Shown piece by piece: positions 14,875 through 22,633 of a stretch of 64,000 nt of DNA. Within the stretch, counting starts at the first letter, position 1; every line of letters begins with the position of its first letter. Below the pieces are notes generated by a model that was given only the letters and a program-made list of their open reading frames with translations, had not been told where the DNA came from and ran no database searches. Source of the stretch: Kibdelosporangium banguiense (GTDB lineage: Bacteria; Actinomycetota; Actinomycetes; Mycobacteriales; Pseudonocardiaceae); contig NZ_JAGINW010000001.1 in the NCBI RefSeq assembly GCF_017876405.1, positions 3,299,203-3,363,202 on the forward strand. Direction: 5' to 3'. A program made the position numbers and the translations under genes.

Positions 14875-17169
14875 TCAGCGTGGGGCTGGCCCCTCGGAGG
14901 CCGGGCACCGGCCGGTCAGAACGGCGAGCAACCGTTCGACATCGCTCAAGCTGTCGCAATCACTCGGCTCAGGCGGCGGCTGCGTGCGAGTCGAAGTCGT
15001 GGTCGGCTTCGTCTCCTCAGGCGGCGCCTTCGTCGGTTCCGTGGGCTTGGTCGGGTCCCCGGGTTTTGTCTCTGTTGTCGGCGACGTCGGAGTTGTCTGC
15101 CTCGTTGTCTCAGTTGGTCGAGTCGGTTTGGTCGGCGTCGGCTTGGTGGTGGTCGGCTTGGGAGGCGGATCCGGCCAGCTCCACCAGGGCAACTTCACGG
15201 TTGTGCGGGCGCTCGCGGTGCCGAGCGTGGCGGTGACCAGGACCTTGCGGGACTGGCCCTGTGGCTTGCGGGTCTCTCCGCTCGGGTCGGAGAGACTCAC
15301 ACGCAGGTAGAACCGGTCGCCGGGTTTCAGGTTGTCGTGAGTGACACAGTTTGCTGTCGCGCCGTTTGGCGTGCAGGAGGCGGCGGGCCAGGCCGATATG
15401 CGTTCGACGGGCTGGTCGAACGAGATCGTCACCTGCTTGGTGCTCTCGCCCGTGTTCGTGGCGATAGCCACGATGCCAGCCTTGTGATGTCGGCCAGGGA
15501 CCGGGAAGTCGAGCCAGTCGCGGAAGGCGTAGATCGAGACGCCGTCCTTCTTCGGGATCGGCTTCACGTCGACCTTCACCGAGATCGGCACGCTCAACGA
15601 TGAGCCCGCGCTGACGAAGCCGGTGATGGTGCCGCCGGGGCTGTCCTCGGTGGCGTCGATCCGGAACAGCAACGTCGTGGACTCGCCTGGCTCCAGGCCA
15701 CGGCCATTCGTACACACGACGGTGCCTGTGCCGCCGGGGCATTGCACCGATGACGGGGGCGGGGCCGCGTTCAACCTGAGCATCGGACCGGTGCTGAACC
15801 GTGAGGTCCCGACCGCGCTCACGCCTTCCGGCAGGTTGAGTGCCGCGAGAATGGGCTCGGACACGCTGCCGCCGGTATTGCTGACCGTGATCGGCATGTC
15901 GACCGGGCTGGTACCTGGCACCACCGTGATCGGCTGAATCGTCGGCGCCGAGAGACGTGGCGGCGGGGGCGGTGGCGTTGTTGGTGACGTTGGCTGGGTC
16001 GTCACCGTCGGCGAGGACGGACTCGGGGCAGCGGTGGTCGGCGTGGGCGTAGGTGTCGGTGCAGGTGTCGCCGACGGCTGGGTCGGAGTGTTCTGCGGTG
16101 GCGGGGGCACCGGTGGCGGGGGCACCGGGGGCACCGGGGGGATGTTCGGCAGGGTCGGCCGTTGCGTCTGTGTGGTGGGCGCGGGCGCGGGCTGCGCGAT
16201 CGGGAGCTCCTGCTGACCACCCGACGTCAACGCGATCGCGATCGCCGCGGCCAGCGCGGTCGCAGACGCCGCGACACCGATGAACTGCCGTGGCAACGAA
16301 GACGCGGCGCCTGCTGCGCCGGTGGCGCTCCCCGCCGCGACACCGGCCACAACGGCACTGCCTGCCTTGGCGGTTGTCGTAGCCAGGTAGCCCAGAGCAC
16401 CGACACCCAGCACCAGGGGAGCGATGATCCCGCGCAGACCGCTGTTGACGTCGGCGAGTTCCGCAGCCAGCACCCGGCAACGCTCGCACTCGTCGAGGTG
16501 CGCCTCGACCTGAGCGGTCTCACGCTTTGACAGTCCGCCACGCGTCCACGCGCCAAGCCGTTCGGCCGTCGCGCGGCAACGCTCGTTGTCCGACTCAGCC
16601 AGGTGCACCTGCAGGTACGCCTGACGAAGCCCTTCACGCGCGCGGTAGGCGAGCGCGCTCACGCCGTTGGGCGTCAGGCCGAGGAGCGGCGCGACCTCAG
16701 CGGGCGACTGCCCTTCGACCTCGGTGTGCCACAGCACGGCTTGCCACCGCTCGGGTAGACGCGCGAACGCACGCGCGGCCAACGACCGCTCCAACCCGGC
16801 AACAGCTGTATCGGAGAACGGGACAGCCGTATCCGCGCCGGCGATCGTGGTGACGTCCTCGGACAGCTCGACCTTCTTGTCGCGACGCGTCTTGTCGTAG
16901 GCGGTGTGCCGCAGGGCGGTCAGCAGATACGCGCGGAACGCCGAGTCCGGGCCGCGACCGGCCCGCAACGTGTCGAGCACCTTCGCGAACGCCTCGGACA
17001 CCAGGTCATCGGCTTCAGCCTGCGAACGGGACAGCTGGCGGGCGAGGTTGTACGCGGCCCCGACGTGTCGCTGGTAAAGCGATCCGTAAGCCGCGACCGT
17101 GCCGTTGCGAACCGATTCGATCAGTTCGGCGTCGCTCGGCCCGTGCACCTCAGCAGGAACCGTGGACAC
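14875..17169 (-). CDS. ECF sigma factor fused to zinc-finger anti-sigma-like module and exported Pro/Thr-rich region
   Basis: The 764-residue protein begins with sigma-70 region 2 (about residues 14-85, with YNLARQLSRSQAEADDLVSEAF) and region 4 (about 130-190, with RAFARLPERWQAVLWHTEVEG and LGLTPNGVSALAYRAREGLR). Residues about 205-245 carry the zf-HC2 signature HLDECERC (HxxxCxxC) of anti-sigma factors. Two hydrophobic segments follow (about 250-270 and 300-322). The remaining 440 residues are a Pro/Thr-rich stalk, two Ig/DUF11-like beta domains, a second Pro/Thr stalk and a C-terminal two-cysteine tail (DCDSLSDV and TGRCPASEG). The layout suggests a membrane-tethered sigma factor with its own inhibitor and an outside sensor, perhaps released by proteolysis. 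GTG at 17169 follows GGGAGG. It is terminated by a strong hairpin. Confidence 0.85.
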   Translation of the reverse strand: MSTVPAEVHGPSDAELIESVRNGTVAAYGSLYQRHVGAAYNLARQLSRSQAEADDLVSEAFAKVLDTLRAGRGPDSAFRAYLLTALRHTAYDKTRRDKKVELSEDVTTIAGADTAVPFSDTAVAGLERSLAARAFARLPERWQAVLWHTEVEGQSPAEVAPLLGLTPNGVSALAYRAREGLRQAYLQVHLAESDNERCRATAERLGAWTRGGLSKRETAQVEAHLDECERCRVLAAELADVNSGLRGIIAPLVLGVGALGYLATTTAKAGSAVVAGVAAGSATGAAGAASSLPRQFIGVAASATALAAAIAIALTSGGQQELPIAQPAPAPTTQTQRPTLPNIPPVPPVPPPPVPPPPQNTPTQPSATPAPTPTPTPTTAAPSPSSPTVTTQPTSPTTPPPPPPRLSAPTIQPITVVPGTSPVDMPITVSNTGGSVSEPILAALNLPEGVSAVGTSRFSTGPMLRLNAAPPPSSVQCPGGTGTVVCTNGRGLEPGESTTLLFRIDATEDSPGGTITGFVSAGSSLSVPISVKVDVKPIPKKDGVSIYAFRDWLDFPVPGRHHKAGIVAIATNTGESTKQVTISFDQPVERISAWPAASCTPNGATANCVTHDNLKPGDRFYLRVSLSDPSGETRKPQGQSRKVLVTATLGTASARTTVKLPWWSWPDPPPKPTTTKPTPTKPTRPTETTRQTTPTSPTTETKPGDPTKPTEPTKAPPEETKPTTTSTRTQPPPEPSDCDSLSDVERLLAVLTGRCPASEGPAPR

Positions 17170-17371
17170 GTGCCTCCCTCGTCGCTGCCCGTGATGCGGA
17201 CAAGTGTGACGGACCTACATCACGGAGTCATCTCCCCGGTCAACGCGTTTGCTAGCTGAGCGTAAGCGGGTAACCCGTCCGTATGACAAATCGGCTGAAA
17301 TCGCGTCACACCTGAGGCCCAGCGACGTTTCCCATCCGGATCTTTCGAACGGCGGAGAGGAACTGGTACCT
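17170..17371. other. Divergent intergenic region, sigma fusion gene / GGDEF-like gene
   Basis: About 200 bp separate two divergent genes. The minus strand carries GGGAGG just before the sigma GTG. The plus strand carries GGAGAGG (17354-17360) 11 nt before GTG 17372. A short CGGGT-A-ACCCG palindrome lies near 17268. I found no clear ECF-type promoter by eye. Confidence 0.4.
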
Positions 17372-18190
17372 GTGGCGCTTCGCGAAGCGGGTTCACGGTC
17401 ATTCCGTGGCGACGCCGATGGCGCGGAGGCCGCCCTTCGGTCTTTGCGTGCCAGATGGCGGACCGCGAGTATCGCGGCCGGCTGGCGCTACCCGAGCGAC
17501 TGGGCGTTGCCCGAGGTCGACGCGGTGTGTGCGTCAGCGCTGGTCAAGGCCGACCTGGCGGACCCGTTGGCGGATCTGGGCCGGGCCCGGGCGGTGTCCG
17601 GGGCGGGCCTGGACGAGACGCTGACGGACGTCGCGGCGCTGCACGCGGTGCTCAGCGACCCACGGCTGCTGGCCGCCAACCCGGACACCACGCCGGCCCG
17701 TCTGCTCCGGCTGACCGCGCTGGCCTGGGCGGACGTCTCTTCCAACGAGATCTGCCGCAGCGAGGTCCGCGAGAGCCTGACCGGCCTGTCCACGGCCGCG
17801 TACCTGCGTACCCGGCTCGGCGAGATCTACCGGCAGGCGTCTCGCGACCAGAAATCCGTCGGCCATGTTCTGCTCACTGTGAGTATCGATCTTTCGGCCG
17901 TGGTCGGGTGGTCCCGGCTGATGGCCATGGTGCTGGCCGCCGACGTGCTCCGGCAGGTCTTCGACGGCGGCGAAAGCCTTGCTCTGCTCGGCCCGTCAGT
18001 GGCCGTCGTGCTGACCGAACGAGAGCCTCAACTGGCCAAACGCAGCGCCGAGGCGCAGTGGACGCTCGCCAAGCGGCTCTCGGTCGACCCGCAGTTGCAC
18101 ACGCTCGGTCCGGTCGAAGTCCGCCTGCACCGGTTGCCGCCGACCCACGAACAAGCGTGCGACCTCATCGAGTCCCTCGGTCGCGCCTAG
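17372..18190 (+). CDS. Conserved hypothetical protein, possibly degenerate GGDEF-like domain
   Basis: The 272-residue protein is soluble. Its first half is an Ala/Leu-rich helical domain. The second half (about residues 165-250) has the strand-helix-strand order of a GGDEF domain: HVLLTVSIDLSAVVGWSRL, a long helix, then SLALLGPSVAVVLTERE at the place where an active enzyme has R-x-GGDEF. None of the catalytic glycines or acids is there, so it would not make cyclic di-GMP. The fold assignment is tentative. The start is GTG 17372 after GGAGAGG; the frame is open to 17249 but the added residues look non-coding. It is divergent from the sigma fusion and upstream of two membrane glycosyltransferases. 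Confidence 0.6.
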   Translation: MALREAGSRSFRGDADGAEAALRSLRARWRTASIAAGWRYPSDWALPEVDAVCASALVKADLADPLADLGRARAVSGAGLDETLTDVAALHAVLSDPRLLAANPDTTPARLLRLTALAWADVSSNEICRSEVRESLTGLSTAAYLRTRLGEIYRQASRDQKSVGHVLLTVSIDLSAVVGWSRLMAMVLAADVLRQVFDGGESLALLGPSVAVVLTEREPQLAKRSAEAQWTLAKRLSVDPQLHTLGPVEVRLHRLPPTHEQACDLIESLGRA

Positions 18191-18311
18191 GGAAAACGCA
18201 GCTCAACGCGTTCGAGCGGGTCGGCACGCGATTGTCTGGCAAACCACCTGCCGGAGGCCGTCCAGGGGGCTCAAGCCACGTTCGGGTGGATCTCGTGATT
18301 TGCTGTTGGTC

Positions 18312-19661
18312 GTGAGCGACGTGGGCGAGCGCAATGGGGGTGCGCCCGTGCGGGCGACGGAGCGGCTGACGGCGGCTGTTGTCTGGTTTGCCGGATCCTG
18401 GCGTGCGATGTGGGTGATCCTCATCGTGCCGTTTGCGTTCCTGCTTACCGGCATCATCGTTTCCCTGCTGCACGGCCGGATGGGCGTCGACTCGGCGGTG
18501 TACCGCGCGGGCGGCGTCGCGTTGCTGACCGGCGAGCCGCTCTACGACAAGATGACGCTGCTGGCCGAGCCGTGGTGGGCTCAGCTGCCGTTCACGTACC
18601 CGCCCACCGGCGCGCTTCTGTTCGTCCCGCTCACTGTGGTGCCCACGACCATCGCCTGGGGCGTGCTCAGCATGGTCTCGGTGCTGTCGATGAGCGTGGT
18701 CATCCGGGTCGTACTGGAGAAGTTGCCCAACCGGCCGAGCTGGCTCTCGCCGACCAAGGCGACGGTGTGGTTCTCGATCGTGATGCTGGGCATGGAACCG
18801 GTGTGGCGCACGCTGTTCCTCGGTCAGATCAACCTGATCCTGATGGTCATCGTGGTACTCGACGTGCTCGTCGTTTGCGGCGCCGGCGGCAGGCTCGGCA
18901 AGTGGGGCGGCGTGCTCATCGGTATCGCCGCCGCGGTGAAGCTGACACCGTTGATCTTCGTCGCGCACCTGGTCCTGGTCGGTCGCCGCAACGACGCCGT
19001 CCGGGCGTTCGCGACCTTCCTGGCTTTGCAGGGCTTGATGTTCGTGATCTCCGCCCGGGACGCCTGGCACTTCTGGACGATCACCGTGGTCGGCGACCCG
19101 ATGCGGATCGGGCCGGTGTTCTGGAACGGCAACCAGTCGCTCAACGGCCTGATCAACCGGATCACCGATCTCGACCCGAACTCCACCAAGATCGCGCTGG
19201 CGATCGGCGCGCTGCTGGCGATCCCGGCGATGCTGCTGGTCCGGCGCTTCCACCGGCACGGCCGCGCGGTGACGGCGTTGCTGGTCAGCGCCTTCTTCGG
19301 ACTGCTGTTCAGCCCGGTGACCTGGACGCACCACTACGTCTGGGTGGTGCCGCTGCTGATCATGCTGATCGCGCGGATGCCCGACCCGCTGCCGAAGGGC
19401 TTCTGGAAGATCGCCCGGACCGCGGTGGCGCCTCTCGTGGTGTTCGCGGTGTTCGTCAGCTGCGTGCTGCTGTGGATGCGCAGCGGCTTCGGCAAGGAAC
19501 TGAACTGGTACTGGTGGGAGTTCATCCCGGGTAGCGCGTACATGATCGTTCCGGTCGGCGCGGGGATCGCGATCGCCATCCGGGTGCTGCGCCGTCGTAT
19601 GCGCGCCCGTTCGCAGCCGCCGGAGGGCGCGCCGAAGGTGCCTGCGGGCCAGTCGTCGTGA
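18312..19661 (+). CDS. GT87 (DUF2029) polyprenol-phosphate-mannose-dependent mannosyltransferase-like membrane protein
   Basis: This 449-residue integral membrane protein has around ten hydrophobic segments and the GT87 landmarks: an acidic residue in the first outside loop (GRMGVDSAVYRAGG), FTYPPTGALLF, LGQINLILMVIVVL and FSPVTWTHHYVW. The family (PimE and relatives) transfers mannose from polyprenyl-phosphomannose onto glycolipids or glycans on the outer face of the membrane. The start is likely GTG 18312, with TTG 18300 also open. Its stop overlaps the GTG of the next gene by 4 bp, so the two act as a pair. The exact acceptor cannot be read from the sequence. Confidence 0.85.
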   Translation: MSDVGERNGGAPVRATERLTAAVVWFAGSWRAMWVILIVPFAFLLTGIIVSLLHGRMGVDSAVYRAGGVALLTGEPLYDKMTLLAEPWWAQLPFTYPPTGALLFVPLTVVPTTIAWGVLSMVSVLSMSVVIRVVLEKLPNRPSWLSPTKATVWFSIVMLGMEPVWRTLFLGQINLILMVIVVLDVLVVCGAGGRLGKWGGVLIGIAAAVKLTPLIFVAHLVLVGRRNDAVRAFATFLALQGLMFVISARDAWHFWTITVVGDPMRIGPVFWNGNQSLNGLINRITDLDPNSTKIALAIGALLAIPAMLLVRRFHRHGRAVTALLVSAFFGLLFSPVTWTHHYVWVVPLLIMLIARMPDPLPKGFWKIARTAVAPLVVFAVFVSCVLLWMRSGFGKELNWYWWEFIPGSAYMIVPVGAGIAIAIRVLRRRMRARSQPPEGAPKVPAGQSS

Positions 19662-20854
19662 GCCTGCGTTCCCAGTGGATCGACGTCGCGTTCTACCTGG
19701 GATTCGGTCTGGACGCGCTGTACACGGCAGTGTTCTCGGAGTTCTACGGCTTCCGTGTGTGGGGCAACTTCGCGGTCGTCGGGTATCTGTTCGCGTTCGT
19801 GCACGCGTTGGTGCTGGTGCTCACGCGACGGCCTGGTTCGCGGTGGGTGCCGGTCGGGTACGTCGTCGTGCTCGCCATGGTCGTACCGATGCTTGTGCTG
19901 GTGTTCAAGCGTATGACCGGGCGGGACTGGGGGTCGCCCGCGCATTCGATGACCGCGCAGCCTGAGGTCTGGGTGATCGAACGGGCGGGACGGCTGTTGC
20001 TGCAAACCGGGTCGCCATATGTCGATTTGACGACATTGACGCGGCCGCCTGTCGTGGACGACTACACCCCCTATGGCCCGGCTATGGTGTTGCTCGGGTT
20101 GCCCAACGCGCTGTTCGGACGGTCCGTGCTGACCGATGCCCGGGTCATCGCCTTCGTGGTGACCATCGGGATCTTCCTGTTGGTGTTGAAGGTTGCCGGC
20201 TGGCCGCGGTTGTCCGTGCGGCCCGTGCAGCTCATTGGTTTGACGACGTTCACCACGCTGTCCGCCGCCGTCGCAGGCAACGACATGCCTGTTGTGGCGT
20301 TGCTCATCCTCGCGGCCGTGCTCGCCGTACGGTCCAGACCTGAGTGGGCCGGTCTTGTGCTCGCGCTCGCGGCGAGTATGAAGCTCACGGCTTTGCCTGC
20401 GGCTGCTGTGGTCGCTGTGGCCATTGGGGTTGCGCGGCTTTGGCGGTTCCTGGGCGCGTTCCTGGCGGGTGGCGTGGTGCTGACCGGGTTGTCGGCAGCG
20501 GTGAATTGGCATGCGTTCGTGGACAACGTGATCAGGTTCCCGGCGAACATGGCGGCCGTCCGATCGCCTGCGGGAAGCCCTCTGCCTGGGCATTTGCTGG
20601 AGGAGACCGGGCCGGTCGGGCACACGCTGGTGCTGATCCTGATGGGACTCGCGGCCGTCGGGATGCTGTGGTGGCTGCTGGCGCGTCCACCTCGGACCGC
20701 GGCGGAGATCCTGCTGCGTACCGGCGTCGGGCTGGGCGTGGCGATGCTGCTGATGCCCGCGACACGATGGGGGTACCTGATCTATCCGATCGCTCTGCTC
20801 GGGGCGGCTCTGCACTCCTGGCGTCCGGCTCGCAAGTTGGCGCAGGTAGGGTGA
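19658..20854 (+). CDS. Second DUF2029/GT-C-type membrane protein coupled to GT87 gene
   Basis: This 398-residue membrane protein has about ten hydrophobic segments and resembles GT-C glycosyltransferases of the DUF2029/GT87 group (YTPYGPAMVLLGLPNALFG, AGNDMPVVALLILAAVLAV, AASMKLTALPAAAVV). It is more diverged from PimE than its upstream neighbour, and the first-loop acidic motif is less clear. The GTG overlaps the preceding stop by 4 bp. The stop lies 7 bp before purK, and the last bases contain a TAGGGT hexamer that may be the purK promoter. Function is probably lipid-linked sugar transfer, at moderate certainty. Confidence 0.72.
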   Translation: MSLRSQWIDVAFYLGFGLDALYTAVFSEFYGFRVWGNFAVVGYLFAFVHALVLVLTRRPGSRWVPVGYVVVLAMVVPMLVLVFKRMTGRDWGSPAHSMTAQPEVWVIERAGRLLLQTGSPYVDLTTLTRPPVVDDYTPYGPAMVLLGLPNALFGRSVLTDARVIAFVVTIGIFLLVLKVAGWPRLSVRPVQLIGLTTFTTLSAAVAGNDMPVVALLILAAVLAVRSRPEWAGLVLALAASMKLTALPAAAVVAVAIGVARLWRFLGAFLAGGVVLTGLSAAVNWHAFVDNVIRFPANMAAVRSPAGSPLPGHLLEETGPVGHTLVLILMGLAAVGMLWWLLARPPRTAAEILLRTGVGLGVAMLLMPATRWGYLIYPIALLGAALHSWRPARKLAQVG

Positions 20855-20861
20855 CCTGCTC

Positions 20862-22049
20862 GTGGACCCAGTTACCGGCTTTCCCGTCGTCGGCATGGTG
20901 GGCGGCGGCCAGCTCAGCCGGATGACCCAGCAGGCCGCGATCGCGCTCGGCCAGTCGTTGCGTGTGCTCGCGATCTCCGCGGACGAGCCCGCCGCGCTCG
21001 TCACCCCGAATGTCATGCTCGGCCATCACACCGACCTGGAGGCGTTGCGCGCCTTCGCTTCCTCGTGTGACGTGATGACGTTCGACCATGAGCACGTGCC
21101 TTCCGAGTACCTGCGGACGCTGGTGGCCGAGGGCTTCGCCGTCCATCCCGGACCCGAGGCGCTCATCCACGCGCAGGACAAGCTCGTGATGCGCAACCGG
21201 CTGGCCGCGATGGACATCCCGGTCCCCGAATACGCAGAGGTGACCTCCCCGGCGGACGTCACACAATTCGGTGAAAAGCACGGCTGGCCAGTGGTAGTGA
21301 AGGCGACACGCGGCGGCTACGACGGCCGTGGCGTGTGGATGGTGCCTTCATCAGGCGAGTCCCTCGTCGCCGAACTGCTCGAGGCCGGAACGCCACTCAT
21401 GGTTGAGCAACGCGTGGACATGACACGCGAGCTCGCCGCAGTGGTCGCCCGTTCCCCGTTCGGTCAGGGCGCCGCATGGCCGCCCGTCGAAACCGTGCAG
21501 TCAAACGGAATCTGCGTCGAGGTCTTGGCACCCGCACCTTCGCTTGACCCTTCGCGCGCTGAGCAAGCGCAGGAATTGGCGCTGCGCGTGGCATCCGCGC
21601 TGGAGGTTGTCGGCGTGCTGGCGGTCGAATTGTTCGACACACCAAACGGTCTCGTGGTCAACGAACTGGCGATGCGCCCGCACAACTCCGGGCACTGGAC
21701 CATCGAAGGGGCCCGCACTTCCCAGTTCGAACAGCACCTGCGGGCCGTGCTCGACTATCCACTCGGCTCAACGGACCTGGTCGCGCCCGTGGTCGTGATG
21801 GCGAACGTGCTCGGTGCCCGGTCCACACCGGACATGGGGCCGGACGAGCGCCTGCACCATTTGTTCGCGCGTTATCGCGACGTCCACGTGCACTATTACG
21901 GAAAAGCTGAACGCCCCGGCCGGAAAATCGGCCACGTGACAGTCCTGGGCACAGATCTGGCAGAAGTCCGCCGCCGCGCCCGTTTCGCCGCGGACTGGCT
22001 GTCCACCGGCACCTGGCCGGACGGCTACGACATTCACGGAGGAAAGTAA
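20862..22049 (+). CDS. purK: N5-carboxyaminoimidazole ribonucleotide synthase
   Basis: The 395-residue ATP-grasp enzyme converts AIR, bicarbonate and ATP to N5-CAIR in purine synthesis. It shows the N-terminal GMVGGGQLSRM pocket, TFDHEHVPSEYL, HAQDKLVMR, the ATP-grasp lysine region VVVKATRGGYDGRGVW and NELAMRPHNSGHWTIEG near the magnesium site. A TAGGGT hexamer (20847-20852) overlapping the upstream stop lies 9 nt before the GTG, so purK probably has its own short-leader promoter. purE follows immediately. The purK-purE order equals Rv3276c-Rv3275c. Confidence 0.95.
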   Translation: MDPVTGFPVVGMVGGGQLSRMTQQAAIALGQSLRVLAISADEPAALVTPNVMLGHHTDLEALRAFASSCDVMTFDHEHVPSEYLRTLVAEGFAVHPGPEALIHAQDKLVMRNRLAAMDIPVPEYAEVTSPADVTQFGEKHGWPVVVKATRGGYDGRGVWMVPSSGESLVAELLEAGTPLMVEQRVDMTRELAAVVARSPFGQGAAWPPVETVQSNGICVEVLAPAPSLDPSRAEQAQELALRVASALEVVGVLAVELFDTPNGLVVNELAMRPHNSGHWTIEGARTSQFEQHLRAVLDYPLGSTDLVAPVVVMANVLGARSTPDMGPDERLHHLFARYRDVHVHYYGKAERPGRKIGHVTVLGTDLAEVRRRARFAADWLSTGTWPDGYDIHGGK

Positions 22050-22550
22050 GTGGTCGACGTCGGCGTGATCATGGGCAGTGACTCGGACTGGCCCGTGATG
22101 TCCGCAGCCGCAACAGCCCTCGCCGAATTCGAGGTGCCCTACGAAGTCGGCGTCTACTCCGCGCACAGAACCCCGCAGCGAATGCTTGACTACGCCACCT
22201 CAGCCGCCTCCAGAGGCCTCAAGGTGATCATCGCAGGCGCAGGCGGAGCGGCCCACCTCCCCGGAATGGTCGCCTCGGCAACAGTCCTGCCCGTGATCGG
22301 CGTCCCAGTCCCCCTGAAATACCTCGACGGCATGGACTCCCTGCTCTCCATCGTCCAAATGCCCGCCGGAGTCCCCGTCGCCACAGTGTCGGTAGGCGGC
22401 GCCCGGAACGCAGGCCTGCTCGCCGTCCGAATCCTCGCCGCCACAAACCCACCCCTCCAGGCAAAAATGGCCCAATTCCAAGCCGACCTCGAATCCCTCG
22501 TCCTGGAAAAGGACACAAACCTCCGCAAAACAGCCGCCCAGGACTCGTGA
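22050..22550 (+). CDS. purE: N5-carboxyaminoimidazole ribonucleotide mutase
   Basis: The 166-residue protein is a class I PurE, which moves the carboxyl group of N5-CAIR to give CAIR. The signature GSDSDWPVM is near the N terminus, followed by SAHRTPQRM and [13 protein letters not shown], which line the active site. The GTG at 22050 directly follows the purK stop, and GGAGGAAAG lies just upstream within purK, so the two are coupled. The last part of the gene is unusually rich in CCC/CTC codons but the frame is intact. A hairpin 9 bp past the stop ends the operon. Confidence 0.96.
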   Translation: MVDVGVIMGSDSDWPVMSAAATALAEFEVPYEVGVYSAHRTPQRMLDYATSAASRGLKVIIAGAGGAAHLPGMVASATVLPVIGVPVPLKYLDGMDSLLSIVQMPAGVPVATVSVGGARNAGLLAVRILAATNPPLQAKMAQFQADLESLVLEKDTNLRKTAAQDS

Positions 22551-22559
22551 GTTCTGGTT

Positions 22560-22624
22560 CAGGCTGCGACCACAACGCGTACCCAGCGCGGGCTGATGAC
22601 TCTGCGCGTGGTGGCCGCAGCCTG
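22560..22624. terminator. Bidirectional hairpin terminator between purE and the tachylectin-like gene
   Basis: Arms at 22560-22579 and 22605-22624 form a 20-position stem with three mismatched positions around a 25-base loop. It sits in the 83-bp gap between two convergent stop codons, so it can serve both genes. Confidence 0.65.
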
Positions 22625-22633
22625 TAAGAGCTT

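Noticed and set aside
16034..16216. Gly/Val-rich open frames antisense to the sigma-fusion stalk
   Set aside because: They are reverse translations of the Pro/Thr-rich stalk and have no start signals.
19334..21016. Long antisense open frame opposite the second membrane glycosyltransferase and the start of purK
   Set aside because: It is His/Arg/Gln-rich, with no domains, and runs against two well-supported genes.
20854..22550. purK/purE as part of a purine-regulated riboswitch unit
   Set aside because: Only a short or absent leader precedes purK, so there is no space for a riboswitch.
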